This document shows, in pieces, positions 1 to 5,739 of a stretch of 10,167 nt of DNA; positions within the stretch are counted from its first letter, which is position 1, and every line of letters begins with the position of its first letter. Below the pieces are notes generated by a model. It was not told the origin of the DNA, searched no databases, and was given only the letters and a program-made list of their open reading frames with translations. Source of the stretch: Prevotellaceae bacterium (GTDB lineage Bacteria; Bacteroidota; Bacteroidia; Bacteroidales; UBA932). The stretch covers positions 1 through 10,167 of the forward strand of contig JAIRKX010000141.1 in NCBI GenBank assembly GCA_031259805.1. The letters run 5' to 3'. A program made the translations under genes and the position numbers.

Positions 1-189
1 AAAATCATTTCCTCGGGTGGGAAAATCATTTCCTCGGGTGGGACAATCATTTCCTCGGAAGGGAAAATCATTTCCTCGGAAGGGAAAATCATTTCCTCGG
101 GAGGGAAAATCATTTCCTCGGGTGGGAAAAGCTTATTCCCGACAGGGAAATGCTTATTCCCGAAAGGGAAATACTTATTCCCGAAAGGG
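1..189. repeat. 21-bp tandem repeat array, nine units, two subtypes
   Basis: Nine head-to-tail units of exactly 21 bp start at 1, 22, 43, 64, 85, 106, 127, 148 and 169. The array may continue upstream of the window. The first six units (subtype A) share the core atcatttcctcgg followed by a variable dinucleotide and ggg. The last three (subtype B) share cttattcccga, one variable base, then aggg. Almost every unit keeps a short dyad across the unit junction: TTTCC/GGAAA with a 7-nt loop in subtype A, and TTCCC/GGGAA with a 4-nt loop (GAAA or GACA) in subtype B. The unit has no stop codon in five of six frames, so the long open frame through it (GTG at 17 to TGA at 304, heptapeptide GKSFPR plus one residue) is not evidence of coding. 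It is most likely an intergenic minisatellite-like array. Function unknown. Confidence 0.93.
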
Positions 190-305
190 ATTGTACAAAC
201 AACGGGGCTACAGCAATGCTGCAAACCTAGTGCATCCCCTACAAGATTCTCAGACCAAACAAGCGCGAGTAGCCTCTGTACCCCCGCAGATAATTCCTGA
301 TTGAA
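190..305 (+). other. Gene-free leader upstream of kamB
   Basis: This stretch of about 116 bp lies between the 21-bp array and the kamB start. I see no TAnnTTTG promoter box on the plus strand, no riboswitch that I recognise, and no convincing hairpin. One frame coming out of the repeat array stays open to a TGA at 302-304, one base before the kamB ATG. Either the kam transcript starts upstream of the window or its promoter departs from the consensus. Confidence 0.4.
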
Positions 306-1322
306 ATGATTCGGATGATAGAGCGTTACAGCAGCGTATCGGTAGTCGGGATGGCGAAGAACACCGGCAAGACGACCTGTTTGAATTATCTTATCCGCCG
401 CCTGCAGGACGCGGGGCGGTGTTGCGCCGTTACGTCGGTCGGCGTCGACGGCGAAGAGCGCGATGTGCTGTACCGGACGCCCAAACCGCGCATTACCGTA
501 TACGAAGATATGCTCTTTGTAACGTCGGAAACCGATTTTGCCGCTCGCGAATGTCCGGCGGAAGCGCTGGCCGTCTCCGACCGTTCGACGCCTTTAGGAC
601 GGCTGATTACGGCGCGGGCACAGGGGACGGGGAGGGTCGTTCTTTCCGGTCCGTCCGACTCGCAATGGCTCTGCGAAACCCTGACGGCACTGAAACGTCG
701 CGGCGTTGGCCTGACGCTGGTCGACGGGGCGCTGTCGCGTATGAGCCTCGCTTCGCCCGCTGTTACCGACGCTCTGATTTTATGCACCGGCGCGGCCGTT
801 ACCGGCGTTTTACAGGAGCTTATCCGCCAAACGCAGTTCTGTTGCACGCTGATTGATTCGGACACCGTCGACCCCGCGCTCGCAGCCACGTTGCAGACGC
901 TCGGCAGCGGCGTATGGCTTCTCGACATACTAAATGGCAAACACCGGAAACTGACCGACTCGGTATTTACCGGCCACGAGGCAGCCGAATATCCGGTCAT
1001 GGCGGAATCCCCGGCCACAGCGCCAACGCTGTACGTGAGCGGCGCAGTAACCGAACCGTTTTTCAAAACCCTCAGCGCCCGCCGGAATGCCGGAACGACG
1101 CTGATCGTTCGCGATTTTACACGCCTGTTTATCGAGCCGGCGACGTACGAAAAATTTATCCGCCGCGGCGGCCACATCCGCGTTCTACAGAAGGCCTCCC
1201 TGCTGGCCGTATGCACCAACCCCGTCGCGCCGCAAGGACAACGCTTCGACCCCCTGCAACTGCGCAACGCCCTGCGTAACGCCCTGCCGTGGCCGGTGTA
1301 CGATGTAATGATTAATGGTTAA
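306..1322 (+). CDS. kamB: KamB-like P-loop protein, putative lysine 5,6-aminomutase reactivase subunit
   Basis: This 338-residue protein has a clean Walker A motif near its N-terminus (GMAKNTGKTT, residues 15-24), so it should bind a nucleotide. The rest has no motif I can assign with certainty. Residues around TLVDGALSRMS (about 138-148) could hold the Walker B or Mg-binding aspartate. From memory of lysine-fermentation clusters, the P-loop protein encoded just before kamD is KamB, proposed to work with the MutS-like ATPase KamC in reactivating the B12-dependent aminomutase. The assignment here rests on that position and on the N-terminal motif. KamC is not in this window. The start at 306 gives MIRMIERYSS; an ATG at 315 would leave 11 residues before the motif and is equally plausible. 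The gene ends at or just before the kamD start, which suggests one transcript. The biochemical role is inferred, not shown by the sequence. Confidence 0.75.
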   Translation: MIRMIERYSSVSVVGMAKNTGKTTCLNYLIRRLQDAGRCCAVTSVGVDGEERDVLYRTPKPRITVYEDMLFVTSETDFAARECPAEALAVSDRSTPLGRLITARAQGTGRVVLSGPSDSQWLCETLTALKRRGVGLTLVDGALSRMSLASPAVTDALILCTGAAVTGVLQELIRQTQFCCTLIDSDTVDPALAATLQTLGSGVWLLDILNGKHRKLTDSVFTGHEAAEYPVMAESPATAPTLYVSGAVTEPFFKTLSARRNAGTTLIVRDFTRLFIEPATYEKFIRRGGHIRVLQKASLLAVCTNPVAPQGQRFDPLQLRNALRNALPWPVYDVMING

Positions 1323-1332
1323 TATCACAATA

Positions 1333-2883
1333 ATGACAGGCAAATTATCTCTTGATTTCACAAAAGTAGCCCGTGCGCGGGCATCGGCGCGGGCGATTGC
1401 GGGCGATGTACAAGCGTTTGTCGACCGTTATACTACGGTTGCCGTTGAGCGTACGCTATGCCGGCTGGTGGGTATCGACGGCGTCGATGCCGGACAAGTG
1501 CCGTTGCCGAATGTGCTCGTCGATGAAGTAAAAGAACGTGGACGTCTCGCCGACGGGCTGCTCTACCTGCTGGGCAACGCCATGATCGAAACACGATTCT
1601 CACCGCAGCAGTTGGCCGAACAGGTCGCTATCGACACGATAGACATCACCGCATTCCCCGACCATTCGCCGGAGGCTGTCGCGGAGGCCATCGAACCCTT
1701 TGTCGACGCCGGCATTACACGCATCCGCGCCAATCGCCAACGCCGCGAGCAACTGATCGCCCGCCTCGGCGAGGGCGTGCGACCCTATTTATATGTCATC
1801 GTCGCAACCGGCAACATCTACGAAGACGTAGTGCAGGCGCAGGCATCCGCGCGGCAGGGAGCCGACATTATTGCCGTCATCCGCACTACCGGACAGAGCC
1901 TGTTAGATTACGTACCCTACGGCGCGACCACCGAAGGCTTCGGCGGCACATACGCCACACAGGAGAACTTTCGTATCATGCGCCGGGCGCTGGACGACGC
2001 AGGCGAGGAAGTCGGGCGTTATATCCGCTTGTGCAACTACTGTTCGGGGTTGTGCATGCCCGAAATCGCCGCAATGGGCGCGCTCGAACGACTCGACGTG
2101 ATGCTCAACGACGCCCTCTACGGCATCCTTTTCCGAGACATTAACATGCAGCGCACGCTCATCGATCAATACTTCTCGCGTACGCTAAACGGCTTTGCCG
2201 GCGTCATCATCAACACCGGCGAAGATAACTACCTGACCACCGCCGACGCATTCGACGAAGCCCATACCGTCTTGGCATCCGACCTGATCAACGAGCAGCT
2301 GGCTTTACTGGCAGGGCTTCCCGAAACGCAAATGGGATTAGGCCATGCCTTCGAAATAGACCCCGACATGGAAAACGGATTCCTCTACGAACTGGCGCAG
2401 GCGCAAATGACCCGCGAAATATTTCCCCATGCTCCCCTGAAATACATGCCCCCGACAAAATTTATGACCGGCAACATCTTCCGTGGCCACATCCAGAACG
2501 CCCTCTTCAACGCCGTCGCCATCTGGACAGGGCAGGGTATCCAGCTCTTAGGGATGCTAACCGAAGCGGTACACACGCCATTCATGGCCGACCGCTATTT
2601 GTCGATCGAAAACGCCAAATACATCTTCCGTAACCTGCGCAATATCGGCGACGAAGTCGAATTTCGCGCCGACGGAATCATTTGCCGCCGGGCGCAGCAA
2701 GTGCTCGACAATGCCCTGTCGCTACTCGAAAACGTCGCACACGAAGGCCTGTTCGCCGCCCTCGAAAAAGGCATCTTCGCCGGCGTCAAACGGTCGAAGA
2801 CAGGCGGAAAAGGGCTGGCCGGCGTAGCCGAAAAAAGCGCCCGATACACCAACCCGTTTATAGCACGAATGAAAAATGACTAA
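1333..2883 (+). CDS. kamD: Lysine 5,6-aminomutase, alpha subunit
   Basis: This is the large TIM-barrel subunit of the adenosylcobalamin- and PLP-dependent aminomutase. The enzyme moves the terminal amino group of D-lysine or L-beta-lysine from C6 to C5, giving for example 3,5-diaminohexanoate. Nearly invariant family segments are present: RTTGQSLLDYVPYG (184-197), YATQENFR (207-214), NYCSGLCMPE (235-244), NTGEDNYLTTADA (294-306) and MPPTKFMTGN. Tyr263, in ALYG, matches the tyrosine reported near PLP in the clostridial enzyme. I chose the ATG at 1333, which gives 516 residues, the length I recall for the clostridial protein, and an N-terminus (MTGKLSLDF) that lines up with it. An in-frame ATG at 1315 would give 522 residues and overlap kamB by 8 bp. 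The PLP lysine and B12 ligand lie on the partner KamE. Identity is very secure; only the start is open. Confidence 0.97.
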   Translation: MTGKLSLDFTKVARARASARAIAGDVQAFVDRYTTVAVERTLCRLVGIDGVDAGQVPLPNVLVDEVKERGRLADGLLYLLGNAMIETRFSPQQLAEQVAIDTIDITAFPDHSPEAVAEAIEPFVDAGITRIRANRQRREQLIARLGEGVRPYLYVIVATGNIYEDVVQAQASARQGADIIAVIRTTGQSLLDYVPYGATTEGFGGTYATQENFRIMRRALDDAGEEVGRYIRLCNYCSGLCMPEIAAMGALERLDVMLNDALYGILFRDINMQRTLIDQYFSRTLNGFAGVIINTGEDNYLTTADAFDEAHTVLASDLINEQLALLAGLPETQMGLGHAFEIDPDMENGFLYELAQAQMTREIFPHAPLKYMPPTKFMTGNIFRGHIQNALFNAVAIWTGQGIQLLGMLTEAVHTPFMADRYLSIENAKYIFRNLRNIGDEVEFRADGIICRRAQQVLDNALSLLENVAHEGLFAALEKGIFAGVKRSKTGGKGLAGVAEKSARYTNPFIARMKND

Positions 2884-2913
2884 CTTCGTACATCATTTTA
2901 AATTTTATTATCC

Positions 2914-3033
2914 ATGAAATCGAAAGTAGCATTTACAGGCATTGCCTGCTTCGACAGCAACCGGGCATGGCGCGAAGCCGTCGACGGCGAATCCGACGTA
3001 TTCTGCCAAACATTAGACGAACTGTTACCATGA
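2914..3033 (+). CDS. 39-residue open frame coupled to kamE, unknown function
   Basis: A short frame begins at the ATG at 2914, 30 bp after the kamD stop, and ends at a TGA whose first two bases are shared with the kamE ATG (ATGA at 3030-3033). The peptide starts MKSKVAFTGIACFDS and ends CQTLDELLP. It has 39 residues, two cysteines, an acidic C-terminal half, and no signal peptide or membrane segment. The A/T-rich stretch before it, the ATG placement and the ATGA junction look like a true, translationally coupled gene. Alternatives are a remnant of a longer gene, an uncharacterised KamE accessory peptide, or a translated leader that loads ribosomes onto kamE. I do not recognise the peptide and assign no function. 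Too short for composition alone to prove coding. Confidence 0.45.
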   Translation: MKSKVAFTGIACFDSNRAWREAVDGESDVFCQTLDELLP

Positions 3034-3821
3034 GCAGCGGACTATATTCCACCACAGCCAAAGACTTCGACCAGACGCTCGACCTGACCTGCATCAAGCC
3101 CTACGGCGATACGATGAACGACGGGAAGGTACAACTGAGCTTCACGCTGCCCGTCCCCTGCGGCGACGAAGCCACCGAAGCCGCACGGCAGCTGATGCGG
3201 AAAATGGGCTTTGACAACCCGCAAGTTGTATTCTACAAAGCCTTGGCCGACGGCTACACCTTCTTCAACTGTTACGGCAGCAGCGTCCATACGGTCGACT
3301 ATACACAAATCCGCGTCCCGAAAGTCGAAAGCGCCACATGGAGCATGGCCGAAACCGACGAATACATCCGTCGGGAAATCGGACGGAAAGTAGTGATCGT
3401 CGGCGCCAGCACCGGCACCGACGCCCACACCGTCGGCATCGACGCCATCATGAACATGAAAGGCTACGCCGGACATTACGGACTGGAGCGCTACGACATG
3501 ATTACCGCCATCAACATGGGCAGTCAGGTGCCCAACGAAGAATTCATCCAACGGGCGATAGCCGAAAAAGCCGATGCATTGCTGATCTCGCAAACGGTTA
3601 CACAGAAGGACGTCCATGTGACAAACCTCGTCGAACTGGTCGAAATGCTGGAAGCCGAAGGATTGCGGAGCCGGGTCATATTAGTATGCGGCGGCCCGCG
3701 CATATCCCACGAACTGGCTAAAGAATTAGGCTACGACGCAGGATTCGGCATGAACACCTACGCCGACGACGTCGCCTCATTCGTCGTCCAAGAACTCAAA
3801 CGGCGCATAAGCAATGATTAA
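3030..3821 (+). CDS. kamE: Lysine 5,6-aminomutase, beta subunit (B12- and PLP-binding)
   Basis: The 263-residue beta subunit carries the cobalamin-binding Rossmann domain and the lysine that binds PLP. Counting from the ATG at 3030, the base-off B12 motif DAHTVG spans 131-136 with His133 as the lower axial ligand. Lys144, in NMKGYAG, is the internal-aldimine lysine; both numbers agree with those I recall for the clostridial enzyme. GASTGTD (125-131) and LVCGGPRISHELAKELGYDAGFG (given in parts: LVCGGPRIS at 218-226, then HELAKELGYDAGFG) complete the C-terminal B12 fold. A start at 2967 would add 21 arginine-rich residues unlike the family, read from the wrong frame of the preceding small gene, so I reject it. 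The start overlaps the stop of that small frame as ATGA. With KamD it forms the working aminomutase, expected as an alpha2-beta2 complex in the cytoplasm. Confidence 0.97.
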   Translation: MSSGLYSTTAKDFDQTLDLTCIKPYGDTMNDGKVQLSFTLPVPCGDEATEAARQLMRKMGFDNPQVVFYKALADGYTFFNCYGSSVHTVDYTQIRVPKVESATWSMAETDEYIRREIGRKVVIVGASTGTDAHTVGIDAIMNMKGYAGHYGLERYDMITAINMGSQVPNEEFIQRAIAEKADALLISQTVTQKDVHVTNLVELVEMLEAEGLRSRVILVCGGPRISHELAKELGYDAGFGMNTYADDVASFVVQELKRRISND

Positions 3822-3860
3822 TGGCGCCGCTCCTTTTAACTACTCTAACTACAAAAAAGA

Positions 3861-4499
3861 ATGGACAAAGAACAAATTAGAATAACCATAGCCCGCCGTG
3901 CCGCGCAGGAATTACGCGACGGCGACGTGGTAAACCTCGGTATCGGGCTGCCGACGCTGGTAAACGATTACCTGCCGCCCAATGTGAGGGTCATCCTGCA
4001 ATCCGAAAATGGACTGCTCGGCATGGGCGGATCGCCCGACAAAGGCAGGGAAGACCCGACGTTGATCAACGCCGGCGGCGGCTACGTAACCGCCCTGCCC
4101 GGCGCCTCGATATTCGACAGCGCCCTCTCGTTCGGCATCATTCGCGGTGGGCATGTCGACGTATCCATCCTCGGCGCATTGCAAGTCGACGAGAAAGGCA
4201 ACCTTGCCAACTGGATGATTCCCGGCAAAAAAACACCCGGCATGGGCGGCGCTATGGATTTGCTGATCGGCGCCCGGCGAGTCATTCTGGCCATGGAACA
4301 CATGGCCGGTAGTCACCGCAAAATCCTCAAACGATGTACGCTCCCCCTAACTGCCGAAGGACAGGTGAACCTCATCATCACCGAAATGGGCGTAATGGAA
4401 ATCACCGACCGCGGCATAGTCCTTAAAGAACTGCACCCCGAATTTACTCTCGCACAAATACAAGAAGCCACAGAAGCCCGGCTGATAATTGACTGCTGA
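3861..4499 (+). CDS. atoA: CoA-transferase beta subunit (acetoacetate/butyrate type)
   Basis: This 212-residue protein is a complete subunit B of the family I 3-oxoacid CoA-transferases. The catalytic glutamate is Glu49 in the SENG motif (48-51), which forms the glutamyl-CoA thioester. NLGIGLPT (25-32), GMGGSPDKGREDPTLINAGGG (given in parts: GMGGSPD at 54-60, INAGGG further on) and KKTPGMGGAMDL are typical of the family. In lysine fermentation this enzyme passes CoA between butyryl-CoA and acetate or acetoacetate, giving butyrate. The sequence alone does not separate AtoA, ScoB and acetate CoA-transferase; the choice of AtoA comes from the neighbouring kam genes. It lies 39 bp downstream of kamE, on the same strand. 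The required alpha subunit is not next to it and must be encoded elsewhere, probably outside this window. The last codons (IDC, stop) fall inside a short direct repeat, so the extreme C-terminus may be recently altered. Confidence 0.92.
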   Translation: MDKEQIRITIARRAAQELRDGDVVNLGIGLPTLVNDYLPPNVRVILQSENGLLGMGGSPDKGREDPTLINAGGGYVTALPGASIFDSALSFGIIRGGHVDVSILGALQVDEKGNLANWMIPGKKTPGMGGAMDLLIGARRVILAMEHMAGSHRKILKRCTLPLTAEGQVNLIITEMGVMEITDRGIVLKELHPEFTLAQIQEATEARLIIDC

Positions 4500-4514
4500 C
4501 GATTGACGGCTGAC
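4488..4514 (+). repeat. Short direct repeat over the atoA stop codon
   Basis: attgactgctgac at 4488-4500 is followed, after one base, by attgacggctgac at 4502-4514, two 13-bp copies differing at one position. The first copy encodes the last three residues and the stop of the CoA-transferase gene. Runs of this ttgac/ctgac kind are common downstream of Bacteroidetes genes. No function is evident. Confidence 0.6.
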
Positions 4515-4550
4515 AGTTATTTACGGAAGTGAATAGGACTGTTGCCTGTT

Positions 4551-4760
4551 AAAGTTTACGGACGGGCCCCGTAGGGTTGCAAAGCCCGTCCGAAAGTTTA
4601 CGGACGGGCCCCGTAGGGTTGCAAAGCCCGTCCGAAAGTTTCCGGACGGGCCCCGTAGGGTTGCAAAGCCCGTCCATAAGTTTACGGACGGGCCCCGCAG
4701 GGTTGCAAAGCCCGTCCGAAAGTTTACGGACGAGCCCCGCAGGGTTGCAAAGCCCGTCCG
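4551..4760. repeat. 42-bp palindromic tandem repeat array, five units
   Basis: Five units of exactly 42 bp run from 4551, 4593, 4635, 4677 and 4719. Each contains arms cggacgggc and gcccgtccg around a 16-nt middle, cccgtagggttgcaaa in the first three copies and cccgcagggttgcaaa in the last two. Copies 1, 2 and 4 have perfect 9-bp arms. Copy 3 loses the outermost pair. Copy 5 has an A at 4733 that would still pair as G-U in RNA from the minus strand. The outside edges of the array form a perfect 13-bp inverted repeat (tttacggacgggc at 4555-4567, its complement at 4752-4764). Because 42 is a multiple of 3, long repetitive frames open on both strands; I do not treat them as genes. The units resemble REP/BIME-type intergenic palindromes. 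The array sits just after the kam block, and could act as a terminator, an mRNA-stabilising element or a nucleoid-protein site; none of these is shown. Confidence 0.95.
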
Positions 4761-4942
4761 TAAAAAATAGAAATTAGAAATTATCTGCAACCGGTAAAAC
4801 CCTGCATCCCGTATCCCGCATTCTACGGGTTTCCAAAATCACGAAGGGACGGTATTATTATAGCAGGGCAGCGAACACCGCCTCTTACGAAACGCCGAAA
4901 GCGAACATTAACTGCATATCCCTATCCGGCAATAGTCGATAT
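4761..4942. other. Gene-free intergenic stretch between convergent genes
   Basis: This is the rest of a 443-bp gap between the CoA-transferase stop and the end of the minus-strand gene at 4943. I see no coding frame, tRNA or promoter box in it. Its only structure is a weak nested dyad near 4796-4832, listed separately. Confidence 0.6.
4796..4832 (-). terminator. Weak candidate terminator hairpin
   Basis: CCCGTA at 4808-4813 can pair with TACGGG at 4824-4829 across a 10-nt loop, and AAACCC at 4797-4802 can pair instead with GGGTTT at 4827-4832. Read on the minus strand, the outer form ends in GGGTTTT. It lies 110 bp past the end of the minus-strand gene. The two pairings exclude each other and both are short, so this is only a candidate. 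Confidence 0.2.
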
Positions 4943-5416
4943 TCAATTGAAATGCTTTCTCTGTAAAATTTCGCTATAGATGACTGCTTTTTTGAGGTCA
5001 AAAGCATCGTCATACCAAGCGGTTTCTGTGGTTGCCGGATCGGTGGCCGGTTCGTTTTGTGAGAGTTGGTCGGGAACAGGCTGGATAGTCGGGACAGCCA
5101 TCTGCATTTCGACCGACGGCCTGCGATCTTGCGGGTAAAGCGCTTGTTCGAGATTTTGGGAATCTTCCTCTTCGTAGTTCTCGACGTCCGTTGCTTCGAC
5201 GGTTTCTACTTCTTCCTGCATCGGCGGCGGTGAGGTAAGGGACTTCAGCAGTTCCTCAAACGGATCGGACGGCCTTTCCTGTGGCGGCGCGTACGATTGC
5301 GGACGCGACGGTGCGACGGCGCGACGGCGCGCTTCTTCTTTTTTCTTATTGCTCGATGCGACGGCTTGCAGAATAAGCACCGCCAGCCCGATGAGTACAG
5401 GTACGATTGATTCCAT
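4943..5416 (-). CDS. Bacteroidetes single-pass membrane protein, unknown function
   Basis: This 157-residue protein starts with one hydrophobic helix (about residues 3-21, IVPVLIGLAVLILQAVA), directly followed by a very basic stretch (NKKKEEARRR), so the rest is expected on the cytoplasmic side. A long, Pro-, Gln- and Glu-rich, probably unfolded region follows (about 35-130). The protein ends with a compact segment, FDLKKAVIYSEILQRKHF, which I recognise as a frequent C-terminal signature of uncharacterised Bacteroidetes proteins of this architecture. The ATG overlaps the stop of the lipoprotein gene before it by one base (TAATG), which suggests translational coupling and a shared role at the envelope. 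No catalytic motif is visible. A linker or scaffold role is possible but is only inference. Confidence 0.75.
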   Translation of the reverse strand: MESIVPVLIGLAVLILQAVASSNKKKEEARRRAVAPSRPQSYAPPQERPSDPFEELLKSLTSPPPMQEEVETVEATDVENYEEEDSQNLEQALYPQDRRPSVEMQMAVPTIQPVPDQLSQNEPATDPATTETAWYDDAFDLKKAVIYSEILQRKHFN

Positions 5417-5739
5417 TAGTTCGTAAAATTTTTTTCACTTTCTTTTTTATTTTCCTTTATGCGTTCGCGCGTTTCGGGGCTTTGCCAGTCGAGATGACGT
5501 TCAGCTCCTTTTTTCAACGCCCGCTGCTGTGCTTTTTCTTCCTTTTCTTTTTGCTTAGTCTCTTTTTCGGCGGCCTTTTTATCCTTTCGGGCACGGGCTT
5601 GCCGGTCGCGTTGACGTTTTTGCAACTCGGCTCGGTGGTTTATCCGGTACACTTCCTGCGAGGTCATTCCCCCATATCGGGACGACGCACAGGCCGAAAG
5701 AAAAAGAATAAAAAATAGTATCTTTGTAAAAATTTTCAT
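5416..5739 (-). CDS. Small Lys/Glu/Arg-rich lipoprotein, unknown function
   Basis: Counted from the ATG at 5739, this is a 107-residue protein. A type II signal peptide (MKIFTKILFFILFLSAC) has its lipobox at residues 14-17 (LSAC), so Cys17 should be lipid-modified. The mature part is strongly charged, with a likely long helix from about residue 30 to 80 (RQRDRQARARKDKKAAEKE and onward). It ends with HLDWQSPETRERIKENKKE, a short segment I believe recurs in Bacteroidetes hypothetical lipoproteins. A longer frame back to 5853 is open, but it puts 38 residues before the signal peptide and runs through the opposite gene, so I reject it. It is the first gene of a two-gene minus-strand unit, joined by TAATG to the membrane protein. 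Its start codon overlaps the start codon of the divergent lipoprotein gene. Function unknown. Confidence 0.8.
   Translation of the reverse strand: MKIFTKILFFILFLSACASSRYGGMTSQEVYRINHRAELQKRQRDRQARARKDKKAAEKETKQKEKEEKAQQRALKKGAERHLDWQSPETRERIKENKKESEKNFTN
5719..5726 (+). promoter_or_regulatory. Candidate Bacteroidetes -7 box for the 5738 lipoprotein gene
   Basis: TATCTTTG matches the Bacteroidetes primary-sigma -7 consensus TAnnTTTG exactly. It lies 11 bp before the ATG at 5738, so the transcript would be leaderless or nearly so. No clear TTG -33 element sits 19-21 bp upstream. The box lies inside the coding sequence of the opposite-strand lipoprotein gene. Confidence 0.55.

Noticed and set aside
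1..189. CRISPR array
   Set aside because: The units are contiguous 21-bp direct repeats without unique spacers, and no cas genes are present.
17..304. 95-residue frame of heptapeptide repeats ending one base before kamB
   Set aside because: The 21-bp unit has no stops in five of six frames, so openness is a product of the repeat. The frame starts on GTG inside the array, has no recognisable domain, and its unique tail (about 37 residues) has no known similarity that I can see. It could in principle be the end of a gene starting upstream of the window.
386..1267. Long minus-strand frame opposite kamB
   Set aside because: It is a Ser/Arg-rich shadow typical of the antisense of a G/C-rich coding sequence, with no recognisable domain; the plus-strand frame has a Walker A motif and operon context.
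2881..2888. TAACTTCG after kamD as an internal promoter for the small gene and kamE
   Set aside because: It differs from TAnnTTTG at one base, overlaps the kamD stop, and has no TTG at the right upstream distance. It cannot be separated from chance.
2967..3029. N-terminal extension of KamE rich in arginine
   Set aside because: The added 21 residues do not fit the family, lie in a frame that overlaps the small 39-codon gene, and would break the residue numbering that otherwise puts His133 and Lys144 in place.
4521..4790. Repetitive frames on both strands through the 42-bp array
   Set aside because: The period is a multiple of 3 and lacks stops in these frames; both strands are open at once, and the repeated peptides follow from the palindromic DNA.
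5407..5718. Plus-strand frame rich in Phe and Leu, looking like a membrane protein
   Set aside because: It is the antisense of the Lys/Glu-rich lipoprotein; AAA and GAA codons read backwards give Phe-rich sequence. The minus-strand gene has a signal peptide and lipobox.
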